The position numbers were made by a program, and so were the translations under genes. Of a stretch of 64,000 bases of DNA, positions 1-7,681 are shown in pieces. This stretch comes from Chryseobacterium daecheongense (GTDB lineage Bacteria > Bacteroidota > Bacteroidia > Flavobacteriales > Weeksellaceae). Location: assembly GCA_027920525.1 (NCBI GenBank), contig CP115858.1:3906001-3970000 (forward strand). Reading direction: 5' to 3'. Below the pieces are notes generated by a model. It did no database searches. It worked only from the letters and a program-made list of their open reading frames with translations, and had not been told where the DNA came from. Within the stretch, counting starts at the first letter, position 1, and the number at the start of each line of letters is the position of its first letter.

Positions 1-856
1 AGTTGAAGACAAAGTACATGAAGATGAATATGAATGCGGCAACAAGCTTTTTCTGATAAGGTGTGGTTTGTTTTAATGTTTCTATGATAAAATATCCGAC
101 CGCAACAATTCCTATCAGGTACATAAAATAATCGGTATAATCAGTATTCTTGACCATGATAAAAATAAGCGGCATACTTAGCAACGCTCCGATATAAACC
201 AACACTTCACGAGTCGTTCTTTTGGATTGTGGAAGAGCCTGTAATGGAGAATCTCCGATAGGGCCTAAGGTTTTCTTTGTCGCAAAAAATGTAATCAAGC
301 CTAAAATCATTACAACGGCAGCTGCAAGGAAACACCATGACCATGAATAATATTTCCCCAGATAAACACATAAGCCACCCCCAAGTAACCCACCAATATT
401 AATACCTGCATAAAATAATCCATATCCTGCATCCCTTCTTGGGTCATCCTCCTTGTAAAGTTCTCCTACCATCGAAGAAATATTAGGTTTGAAAAAACCG
501 GTACCAATGATTGAACAGGTAATTCCGAAATAAAAGAAATCATGGGGCGAAAAGGCAATAATAAGATTACCAATGGACATGATAAGTCCGCCAAAAACCA
601 ATGATCTTTTAAATCCCAGGATCTTGTCTGCAAAAATTCCCCCGATAAAGGTGAATGCATAAATGAAGGCCTGTATTGCTCCATATTGTAAATTGGCTTT
701 ATCTTCCAATAAGCCCAATTGGTCCACCATAAAAATGGTAAGAACTCCGCGCATCCCGTAAAAACAAAAACGCTCCCACATTTCTACTGTGAATAGCGTC
801 CAAAGCTGTTTAGGATACTTGCCTTTAAAATCTTGTATTTCTTCTAATGTATACAT
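1..856 (-). CDS. POT-family peptide MFS transporter, 3' end beyond window edge
   Basis: Proton-dependent oligopeptide transporter (PTR2/POT, major facilitator superfamily) of the inner membrane, importing di- and tripeptides. The frame is open from an ATG at 856-854 through to base 1, giving about 285 N-terminal residues; the stop lies outside the window. The translation shows the POT TM1 motif ExxER (EMWERF, about residue 25), a GGxxAD loop and the family signature GTGFFKPNISSMVGELY, followed by several hydrophobic segments. It is the first of three tandem POT genes on this strand, and is separated from the next one by that gene's terminator, so it is probably transcribed alone. I see no clear TAnnTTTG element in the short gap before its start. 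Family assignment is firm; substrate range is not visible from sequence. Confidence 0.93.
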   Translation of the reverse strand, partial: MYTLEEIQDFKGKYPKQLWTLFTVEMWERFCFYGMRGVLTIFMVDQLGLLEDKANLQYGAIQAFIYAFTFIGGIFADKILGFKRSLVFGGLIMSIGNLIIAFSPHDFFYFGITCSIIGTGFFKPNISSMVGELYKEDDPRRDAGYGLFYAGINIGGLLGGGLCVYLGKYYSWSWCFLAAAVVMILGLITFFATKKTLGPIGDSPLQALPQSKRTTREVLVYIGALLSMPLIFIMVKNTDYTDYFMYLIGIVAVGYFIIETLKQTTPYQKKLVAAFIFIFMYFVFN

Positions 857-912
857 AGTAAATGAAAATAAACGAAAAGCGGTTTCATTTTGAAACGGCG
901 TGCTAATTTATA

Positions 913-942
913 AAAAAACCTCTGACAAAGCAGAGGTTTTAT
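913..942 (-). terminator. Rho-independent terminator of the 961-2715 transporter gene
   Basis: A 10-bp inverted repeat (aaaacctctg / cagaggtttt, six-base loop) is followed on the minus strand by a run of T. It lies just past the stop of the minus-strand transporter gene. Confidence 0.85.
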
Positions 943-960
943 AGTATTTTATTAATGCAA

Positions 961-2715
961 CTACTTTACACCGTGCATCATTTTCTTTAAAATAGGTGAA
1001 ATTAAACCTAAAATTACCGCAGCAATACCGCAAAGTACTACGAATACCATGAAGAATTGAAACAGGTTGTGAATTTCAAATCCGGCAAATGTAGGATTGT
1101 GTAATGGGAGCTGGGCTTTATCAAAAGCAGCTATTTGATCAGCTGTTAAAGTTACTTTTTTATCTAAAACATCCTGAAGGTTTACTCCGATTTCCTCCGC
1201 TTTTTTAAATTTATCACCTGTTGCAGGAATAAGAGCTCCTAACGAACCTGCTAAAGCATAACCTGCTGCATTGGAGATAAAGAAAACCCCGTATAGTAAT
1301 GAAGCGAATCTTTTTGGAGCTAACTTACCTACTAGTGATAAACCAATAGGAGAAAGGCAAAGCTCACCGCATGTCTGGATGAAATACAATAGCATCAACC
1401 ATTTGATTGCTAACAAACCTGAGCTTCCAAGATCTTTTACATTGTGGGCAATAATGAAATAAGAAAGCGCAATTAATGCCAATCCCATAGCTTGCTTGAA
1501 CGGAGATACAGGTTCTTTTCCTTTGGCTCTTAATTTGTCCCAGATCAAACTGAACGGAACGGCAAGTATAACAACAAAGATCCCGTTGAAGATCTGAACC
1601 ATGGAAGGAGGCATATTCCAGCCTAAAATATTCCTGTCTGTCTGGTTATCCGCAATGAACGTCAGGGAAGAACCTGCCTGCTCAAAAGCGGCCCAGAAGA
1701 AAATAATAAAAAATGATACGATATAAATTACCCAGATTCTCTGTCTTTCCACTTTATTTTCAGCAGAAGTCATAATCAGGAATGCTAAAGCGATACCTGC
1801 CGCATAGATGAAAGGATAGATAATTCCTTTGATAAGTTGTCCCATCTCTACTGAATTGAATCCAAATTCTCCTACAAGAAGATATCTGAAAGCAAAAAAT
1901 AAAACGACAAATATAAGCCCCGTTATTCCTAATGACGGACCTGAGAATTTAGCCGTTTGGGTTTCCCCTTCTTCAAAATCTGCACTTGTATTATGTTTTG
2001 GTAATCCTCCGATAGGTCTTCCTTCCGGAGTCACCACATATTTGTTTTTAAGGATGAAGAATGTTACAGTTCCGATAATCATGGCAATAGAAGCTGCAAG
2101 GAATCCCCATTTGAAGGCGAAAATATCTCTTACCCCTGTTGCTGCATCTTTAACATCCCCAACGTATGGACAGATAAATTGCCCAAGGAATGCTCCGATA
2201 TTGATTCCCATGTAGAAAATAGTAAAGGCAGAGTCCAGCTTTGATTTTTCCTGCTTGGGATAAAGGCTTCCAACCATTGAGGAGATATTCGGTTTAAAGA
2301 AACCGTTACCAAAAATGATAATGAACAAGGCAAGCCACATGATAAGCTTGGCACTTCCGATATCAGCAGAAAAAGTGGAGGCACTTATGAACAGTAAAAA
2401 CTGACCAATGGCCATTAAGGATCCACCAATAATAATGGCGTATCTGTTACCAATATATTTATCAGCAATAAATCCTCCTAAAAGAGGTGTTAAATAACAC
2501 AAAGCTAAAAATCCACCGTAAATGATCGCTGCATCAGCTTCTTTTATCAATAGGGAGTTTACCATAAAGAGCGTTAAAAGTGCTCTCATCCCATAAAAGT
2601 TGAAACGCTCCCACATTTCTGTTCCGAAAAGAACCCATAATCCTTTGGGATGTCTGGAGCTCTTATTCTCTACAAGTTCATCCGGTTTCGGACTTAATGC
2701 TTCAATATTATCCAT
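961..2715 (-). CDS. POT-family di-/tripeptide transporter
   Basis: Second POT (PTR2) proton-coupled peptide symporter, 584 residues, complete. Visible features are the ExxER motif in TM1 (EMWERF, E33-R37), the loop GGFIADKYIGN near residue 80-90, the signature GNGFFKPNISSMVG at about 136-149, and a C-terminal half with the POT motif GELCLSPIGLS. There are about 14 hydrophobic segments, as expected for bacterial POTs with the two extra helices. A strong Bacteroidota promoter lies 29 bases upstream of the start and a terminator follows the stop, so the gene is probably monocistronic. Together with its two POT neighbours and the DPP IV gene it suggests use of peptides as carbon and nitrogen source. 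Which peptides it prefers cannot be told. Confidence 0.95.
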   Translation of the reverse strand: MDNIEALSPKPDELVENKSSRHPKGLWVLFGTEMWERFNFYGMRALLTLFMVNSLLIKEADAAIIYGGFLALCYLTPLLGGFIADKYIGNRYAIIIGGSLMAIGQFLLFISASTFSADIGSAKLIMWLALFIIIFGNGFFKPNISSMVGSLYPKQEKSKLDSAFTIFYMGINIGAFLGQFICPYVGDVKDAATGVRDIFAFKWGFLAASIAMIIGTVTFFILKNKYVVTPEGRPIGGLPKHNTSADFEEGETQTAKFSGPSLGITGLIFVVLFFAFRYLLVGEFGFNSVEMGQLIKGIIYPFIYAAGIALAFLIMTSAENKVERQRIWVIYIVSFFIIFFWAAFEQAGSSLTFIADNQTDRNILGWNMPPSMVQIFNGIFVVILAVPFSLIWDKLRAKGKEPVSPFKQAMGLALIALSYFIIAHNVKDLGSSGLLAIKWLMLLYFIQTCGELCLSPIGLSLVGKLAPKRFASLLYGVFFISNAAGYALAGSLGALIPATGDKFKKAEEIGVNLQDVLDKKVTLTADQIAAFDKAQLPLHNPTFAGFEIHNLFQFFMVFVVLCGIAAVILGLISPILKKMMHGVK

Positions 2716-2743
2716 TCTTATTGTTAATTTTTGTTAAGACTAG

Positions 2744-2773
2744 CAAATATAGTTTTTTTTGAGTTTTTGGCAA
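2744..2773 (-). promoter_or_regulatory. Promoter of the 961-2715 transporter gene
   Basis: Read on the minus strand: TTG (2773-2771), 19 bp, then TATATTTG (2751-2744), a full match to the Bacteroidota -33/-7 consensus, 28 bases before the ATG. Confidence 0.7.
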
Positions 2774-2795
2774 GATTTTAATTTTATATTTAAAT

Positions 2796-2826
2796 AAAAA
2801 AGCTGTAGATCAATTCTACAGCTTTT
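2796..2826 (-). terminator. Terminator of the 2849-4504 transporter gene
   Basis: Inverted repeat agctgtag / ctacagct (2801-2808 and 2816-2823) with A/T-rich flanks; on the minus strand it ends in a T-rich run directly after the POT gene. Confidence 0.85.
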
Positions 2827-2848
2827 ATTATTTATTAAAAAGGGTTAA

Positions 2849-4504
2849 TTAATGCCCTTTTTCTTTCATGATCCTGTTTAATCTTTTAAGCATTGAAAGC
2901 CCTAAAAGCGTAGCAAAAATCAATAAAGCAAAGTTAACCAGGAAATAATTCATCTTGTTATCATAGCTGTACCACGTACTTGCCAATATTCCTGATAACT
3001 TATTTCCTACTGAGTTGGCAAGGAAAAAACCACCCATCATCAATGCTGTAATTCTTGCAGGAGAAAGCTTTGAAACAAAAGAAAGTCCCATTGGGGAAAG
3101 GCAGAGTTCTCCTACTGTAATCACTCCATAACCGGCAACAAGCCACCATGGAGAAACTTTTACAGCTCCGTTATCTCCGGCCATTACTGCCAATACCATT
3201 ACCAGGCAGGATAATGCGGAGATGAATAAGCCTAAAACAATTTTTGTAGGAGTAAGCGGCTCTTTTCCTTTTCTTCGTAATATTGCCCAAAAGCCTACGA
3301 TCAGAGGGGTTAAAGCAATAACCCAGAAAGGGTTTATGGATTGAAATAATTCAGTGTTGTATAAATAAACCTTATTATTTGGATTTTTCTCTAATTCTGC
3401 ACGTTGTTCAGAAGATATATTTTTAAAATAAACATCTTTCCCCTGCACTTTAATTGTATTTCCGTCTTTATCTTTCTGTGACTGGAATTGATTGTCATAA
3501 ACAGGAACTTCTTTGTCCTCATAACTTTTACCATCTACCATATAGATATTCTCTAAAGGTTTTTCTATGGCTGCGGGAACACTTCGATCGGTATAATAAT
3601 TCGCCCATCTTGTTAAAGCGGTTCCGTTCTGTTTAAAAACTGCCCAGAAAAACATACTGATCATAAAAACAGATAATAATGCTCCGATAGCCGTTTTTTC
3701 TTCCGGTTTTGCTTTAAAATAAAGTGATCCATAAAAATAGATGACAGGAATACATGCAAAAATAAATGCATCGGTGCTATCGCTTCCAAATATATTACCC
3801 GGAATAAACCATCCGATGGCTCCGGCAATAATAGCCGGTAAAAAAACCTTAATTAAGATTTCCGAAAGCTTAGTATCTCCTTCCTGAACAGGTTTCATCT
3901 GAGCTGCGTGGATATAGTGCTTCCTCCCAATGGTAAAAATAACCATACCGATAAGCATTCCTACTCCGGCCGTAATGAAAGCTTCACCCCAACCAAATTT
4001 GTTACGCATGAAAGCAGCAATAATATTGCAGATAAATGCTCCTATGTTGATCCCCATATAGAAAATATTGTAACCAGAGTCCTTATTGGCTTTATAAGGT
4101 TCTTCAGAATACAGATTTCCGAGAAGGGTAGAAATGGTTGGTTTAAAAAAACCGTTTCCTATGATAATAAGTGCCAGAGAAGTGTAGAATAAAGGGAGAT
4201 CCTTGAAAACACCCATTCCTATATATCCAGCAGCCATCAGAATTCCTCCCAGATAAATAGATTTGATATATCCCAAAACCCTGTCTGCCAAGAAACCTCC
4301 AATAAACGGGGTTAGATAGGTAAGTGCAATATAGGTCCCGAAAATATCGTCAGCGGTTTTGTCCGGTAATCCCAGACCTCCTTTTAAACCGGTAGGTTCA
4401 ATAACATACAAAACAAAAATTCCGAGAATCAAGTAGTACCCGAACCTTTCCCACATTTCGGTAAAAAATAGAAAAGGCAGGCCTTTAGGATGTTTAGTCT
4501 TCAT
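2849..4504 (-). CDS. POT-family di-/tripeptide transporter, with central insertion
   Basis: Third POT proton:oligopeptide symporter, 551 residues, inner membrane. It has EMWERF in TM1 (E16-R20), GGFLADRVLGY, and the signature GNGFFKPTISTLLGNLY, then GELCLSPMGLSFVSKL in the C-terminal half. Unlike its two neighbours it carries a roughly 75-residue hydrophilic segment, charged and rich in K, D, E and N, between TM helices of the C-terminal half (after WAVFKQNGTALTRWANYY). By topology this should be an extracytoplasmic loop; such an insertion is also known from some other Bacteroidota POT proteins, where its role is unclear. A CAAAAATA element (TATTTTTG on the coding strand) sits at 4526-4533, but no good -33 box is present. 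Substrate unknown. Confidence 0.94.
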   Translation of the reverse strand: MKTKHPKGLPFLFFTEMWERFGYYLILGIFVLYVIEPTGLKGGLGLPDKTADDIFGTYIALTYLTPFIGGFLADRVLGYIKSIYLGGILMAAGYIGMGVFKDLPLFYTSLALIIIGNGFFKPTISTLLGNLYSEEPYKANKDSGYNIFYMGINIGAFICNIIAAFMRNKFGWGEAFITAGVGMLIGMVIFTIGRKHYIHAAQMKPVQEGDTKLSEILIKVFLPAIIAGAIGWFIPGNIFGSDSTDAFIFACIPVIYFYGSLYFKAKPEEKTAIGALLSVFMISMFFWAVFKQNGTALTRWANYYTDRSVPAAIEKPLENIYMVDGKSYEDKEVPVYDNQFQSQKDKDGNTIKVQGKDVYFKNISSEQRAELEKNPNNKVYLYNTELFQSINPFWVIALTPLIVGFWAILRRKGKEPLTPTKIVLGLFISALSCLVMVLAVMAGDNGAVKVSPWWLVAGYGVITVGELCLSPMGLSFVSKLSPARITALMMGGFFLANSVGNKLSGILASTWYSYDNKMNYFLVNFALLIFATLLGLSMLKRLNRIMKEKGH

Positions 4505-4597
4505 CTATACAAATTTCAAATTTCCCAAAAATAAGTTTTTAATTTTAATTGATAAAATAAATTACTCTTTAGAAAAACGATAAATGAAATGAATATT

Positions 4598-4632
4598 AAA
4601 AAACCTTCTAACGTAAATCAGAAGGTTTAATA
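4598..4632 (-). terminator. Terminator of the DPP IV gene
   Basis: Stem aaaccttct (4601-4609) / agaaggttt (4620-4628) followed on the minus strand by a T-rich tract; located 20 bases after the peptidase stop codon. Confidence 0.8.
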
Positions 4633-4650
4633 AATATTTTTAACGATGGA

Positions 4651-6780
4651 TTATAAATTATTAAGGATGAAATCCGTCATTTTTTGATAGAGCTGAGGTC
4701 TTGTTTGTCCGCCACTAATTCCGTGGTTTTTATCAGGATATGCCATGAAATCAAATTGCTTTTTGTTTTGGATCAAGGCCTCCGAGAATTCCATAGAATT
4801 CTGAAAATGTACATTATCATCGGCAGTACCATGGATTAGTAGAAATTTACCTTTGAGCAGTTTAGAGTATTCTGTTGGAGAATTTTTATCATAACCGTCA
4901 GCATTTTCCTGTGGAGTTCTCATGAATCTTTCCGTATAAACAGAATCATAATACCTCCAGTTGGTAACCGGAGCAACAGCAATTCCTGCTTTGAAGACGT
5001 CGGCTCCTTTTGTCATAGCTAAACTTGTCATATATCCACCAAAGCTCCATCCGAACATTCCGATTCTGCTTTTATCAATATAAGATTGATTTCCAAACCA
5101 TTTCGCAGCGGTAATCTGGTCTTCAATTTCATATTTTCCGAGGTTCATATATGTTACCTTTTTATATTGAGCTCCCTTGTAACCAGTACCACGTCCGTCT
5201 ACACACGCTACAATATATCCTTTCTGAACCAAATGATTGAACCACAAGGTATTTCCTTGATCCCAAGAATTAGAAACCTGCTGAGAACCGGGCCCGGAGT
5301 ATTGGAACATAAATAAAGGATATTTTTTATTCGGATCAAAGTTTTTAGGTTTTATGATCCATGCATTCATCTGATCACCTGCATTATTTGGAATGGTAAT
5401 GAATTCCTTCACGGCAAAATTATCTGCTTGTAATTTTTGAAGCTGGTCGTTATTGTTCTGAAGTTCTTTTACTGTTTTACCATTACCGTCCTTAAGTACA
5501 AAAGTATAAGGCTTTGAAACAGAGGAGGAGGTTTCAATGAAATAATTATAGTTTTTGCTGAAATTAGCAGAGTTATTTCCTTCTGTATTGGAGATCAGCT
5601 GTGATTTCCCATTCTCAATATTGATTTTGGATACTACCTTGTTAATACTTCCTTTTTCAGTGGTCTGAACATAGATTTCTTTAGATTTTGGATTGTAGCC
5701 ATAATAATCAGTTACCTCCCAGTTTCCTTTTGTAACCTGCTTCTTCAGTTTACCATCTTTGTCATACCAATATAGGTGACGGTGCCCGTCTCTTTCTGAT
5801 CCCCAAAGGAAAGAATCATCCTCCAGGAATTCCAATGTTGGACTGTCCGTATCAATCCACTTATCATCTGTTTCTGTAAATAATTTTTGAACAGCACCGG
5901 TTTTTGTATTAACTTTTAAAACATCAGAAGCGTTTTGTATTCTTTCTGAAGTAATCAAAACCATTTCGTCAGGTTTTGCTGTCTGAAATACATTGGGGAT
6001 ATAATAATTCTTGAAGGATCCAAGATTTAGGGGCATTGTTTTTCCTGAATCAAGACGGTATAATTGAGCTGATACAACAGAATTCTTTTCTCCGGCTTTT
6101 GGATATTTATAACGCATTTCTGTCGGATAAAGAGTTTTACCATAAATAGGAATATAAATTTCCGGAACCTGGCTTTCATCTGATTTTATGAAAACAATGG
6201 CATCCGAATTTTTGGTCCATTCATACTGTCTTGCATGTCCGAATTCTTCTTCATATACCCAGTCAGCAAGTCCATTGATAATTGAGTTTTTCTTTCCGTC
6301 CGTCGTTATCTGAGTGATTTTTCCGGAATTCAGATCCTGAAAAAACAGGTTATTGTCTGCAATAAATGCCAGTTTAGATGCATCCGGTGAAAACCTGGGC
6401 TCCTGAACGGGTTTCCCTTCATTAACAGAAATGATTTTCCCTGATTTAAGGTCTTTAACTTCAAATTTCCCTAAAAACGAATGTCTATAAATAGGCTGTC
6501 TTTCTTTAAGCAAAAGAATTTTGGATTCATCATCGGAAAACTCATAGCTTTCAAACTGCCCGTCTACTATATTACCTTCTTTTTGAGAATTTTTATAAGA
6601 ATATTTTGCGATACCGCCTTGCTCAATAACCAAGTAGTTTTCTCCGTTTTTCATGGAAGTAATTCCGGCAATGCCTTTCCCACGGTAATATCCTGAATAT
6701 ATTTTATCTAATGTGATTTCTTGTGCAGATAGATTTTGAAGAGCTATGGCAACACCAAGACTTAATAGGATTTTTTTCAT
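4651..6780 (-). CDS. Dipeptidyl peptidase IV, S9B family prolyl peptidase
   Basis: Secreted or periplasmic serine peptidase that removes N-terminal dipeptides, typically Xaa-Pro or Xaa-Ala. The 709-residue product starts with a signal peptide (about residues 1-19, ending LSAQ), then an eight-bladed beta-propeller containing the substrate N-terminus-recognising Glu pair (VYEEEFGHARQYEW), then an alpha/beta hydrolase domain. The catalytic triad is intact: Ser579 in GWSFGG, Asp654 in HGTADDN and His686 in NHGISGG. Length is close to the usual 700-740. It has its own good promoter and terminator. Its dipeptide products are the right size for the three POT carriers downstream, which is an inference from position. 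The other possible call, prolyl tripeptidyl peptidase, is a closely related S9B enzyme and cannot be fully excluded. Confidence 0.95.
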   Translation of the reverse strand: MKKILLSLGVAIALQNLSAQEITLDKIYSGYYRGKGIAGITSMKNGENYLVIEQGGIAKYSYKNSQKEGNIVDGQFESYEFSDDESKILLLKERQPIYRHSFLGKFEVKDLKSGKIISVNEGKPVQEPRFSPDASKLAFIADNNLFFQDLNSGKITQITTDGKKNSIINGLADWVYEEEFGHARQYEWTKNSDAIVFIKSDESQVPEIYIPIYGKTLYPTEMRYKYPKAGEKNSVVSAQLYRLDSGKTMPLNLGSFKNYYIPNVFQTAKPDEMVLITSERIQNASDVLKVNTKTGAVQKLFTETDDKWIDTDSPTLEFLEDDSFLWGSERDGHRHLYWYDKDGKLKKQVTKGNWEVTDYYGYNPKSKEIYVQTTEKGSINKVVSKINIENGKSQLISNTEGNNSANFSKNYNYFIETSSSVSKPYTFVLKDGNGKTVKELQNNNDQLQKLQADNFAVKEFITIPNNAGDQMNAWIIKPKNFDPNKKYPLFMFQYSGPGSQQVSNSWDQGNTLWFNHLVQKGYIVACVDGRGTGYKGAQYKKVTYMNLGKYEIEDQITAAKWFGNQSYIDKSRIGMFGWSFGGYMTSLAMTKGADVFKAGIAVAPVTNWRYYDSVYTERFMRTPQENADGYDKNSPTEYSKLLKGKFLLIHGTADDNVHFQNSMEFSEALIQNKKQFDFMAYPDKNHGISGGQTRPQLYQKMTDFILNNL

Positions 6781-6799
6781 TTCTAATTTTAAACAGATT

Positions 6800-6828
6800 C
6801 AAAGATAATAATTTTATCAAACGCACAA
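6800..6828 (-). promoter_or_regulatory. Promoter of the DPP IV gene
   Basis: Minus strand TTG (6828-6826), 18-bp spacer, TATCTTTG (6807-6800), 19 bases before the ATG. Matches both Bacteroidota promoter boxes. Confidence 0.7.
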
Positions 6829-6900
6829 AAAAGCTTTTTAATATAAGGCTTTGGCAAAAAAATTGAATGTATTATTACAAATCAAGCTAAAATAATAATT

Positions 6901-7374
6901 ATGGAAACGAATGCATTCAATCAGAAATTAAATCGTTACGTTTTGAATGATCAAATAGTGTATACGGGTTTTTCGAGCTTTAAAGATGCTGAAGCATGTG
7001 CACAGAAAAAGGGCGGAACTTTAGTGGAAGTAAGCTTTAAAGATGGAAATGATAATCCGCAGATTTCAGATGAAGCAGGGCTTATTGAAAAAAAATTACA
7101 TTATTATGTATATGCAGGTGATGAATATAAATTTATCCATTCCTCAGATCCGGGATTCAGAAAATACGCAGACGATCTGCAGAAAATAAAAGCTAAGATG
7201 CGTCAGGATGCTCCTGACGAAAGATATTTAGCCAATTTTGAAATTGAAAATGCAGAAGATCCGATTATTGTGATCAAAAATGATCGTTTGGAATCGGTTA
7301 CTTCAAGAGAGCGTTCAAAATATTTGAAACACGCTGAAGTTTATGAAATAGGGGTATCCCTGCCAAAATCTTAA
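6901..7374 (+). CDS. Conserved-looking hypothetical protein, 157 aa
   Basis: I do not recognise this protein. It is 157 residues, hydrophilic and acidic-to-neutral, without signal peptide or membrane segment, so it should be cytosolic. The N-terminal third alternates short beta-like stretches (DQIVYTGF, GTLVEVSF), the middle is helical and charged (residues about 85-105), and the C-terminus ends with another beta-rich part. It lies 12 bases upstream of the small DUF6496-like gene, so the two are probably co-transcribed. It is divergent from the DPP IV gene across a 120-bp gap. Codon use resembles neighbouring genes, so I believe it is real; function unknown. Confidence 0.75.
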   Translation: METNAFNQKLNRYVLNDQIVYTGFSSFKDAEACAQKKGGTLVEVSFKDGNDNPQISDEAGLIEKKLHYYVYAGDEYKFIHSSDPGFRKYADDLQKIKAKMRQDAPDERYLANFEIENAEDPIIVIKNDRLESVTSRERSKYLKHAEVYEIGVSLPKS

Positions 7375-7386
7375 AAAAATAGCATC

Positions 7387-7572
7387 ATGAGCAAGACAAA
7401 ATATTCAGATAAAGCTCAGGAAAAAGTAGGAAAAGTAATGCACGAATTCAAAGAGGGTAAATTAAAATCTTCTTCTGGAAAAAAAGTGACAAGTAAGAAA
7501 CAAGCTGTTGCAATCGGAATTTCTGAGGCAAGAGAGAAAGGCTTGAAAGTCCCTAAAAAGAAAAAAGACTAA
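7387..7572 (+). CDS. Small basic DUF6496-like protein, 61 aa
   Basis: A 61-residue, very lysine-rich protein. The layout (SKTKYSDKAQEKVGKVMHEF, then GKLKSSSGKKVTSKKQAVAIG, then a basic tail PKKKKD) matches what I know as the DUF6496 family, small proteins found widely in Bacteroidota and Proteobacteria with no known biochemical role. The predicted pattern is one amphipathic helix, a basic loop containing a GKKVxSKKQAxAI segment, a second helix and a KKKK tail, which would suit nucleic-acid contact, but that is inference. It follows the 157-aa gene after 12 bases and is followed by a strong hairpin terminator. Confidence 0.8.
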   Translation: MSKTKYSDKAQEKVGKVMHEFKEGKLKSSSGKKVTSKKQAVAIGISEAREKGLKVPKKKKD

Positions 7573-7577
7573 CTTAA

Positions 7578-7616
7578 AATAAAAGCTGCCGGAGAATTCT
7601 CCGGCAGCTTTTATTT
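7578..7616. terminator. Bidirectional terminator between convergent genes
   Basis: A perfect 14-bp stem (aaaagctgccggag, 7581-7594, pairing with 7599-7612) with a 4-base loop and A/T runs on both sides. It can end the small-gene operon on the plus strand; the GT35 gene on the minus strand ends 70 bases away. Confidence 0.9.
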
Positions 7617-7681
7617 ATAATATTGACCTAAAAATTATAAGGTTCTCAATTTTTTAAATTTCTCAATTCAGCAATTTCACC

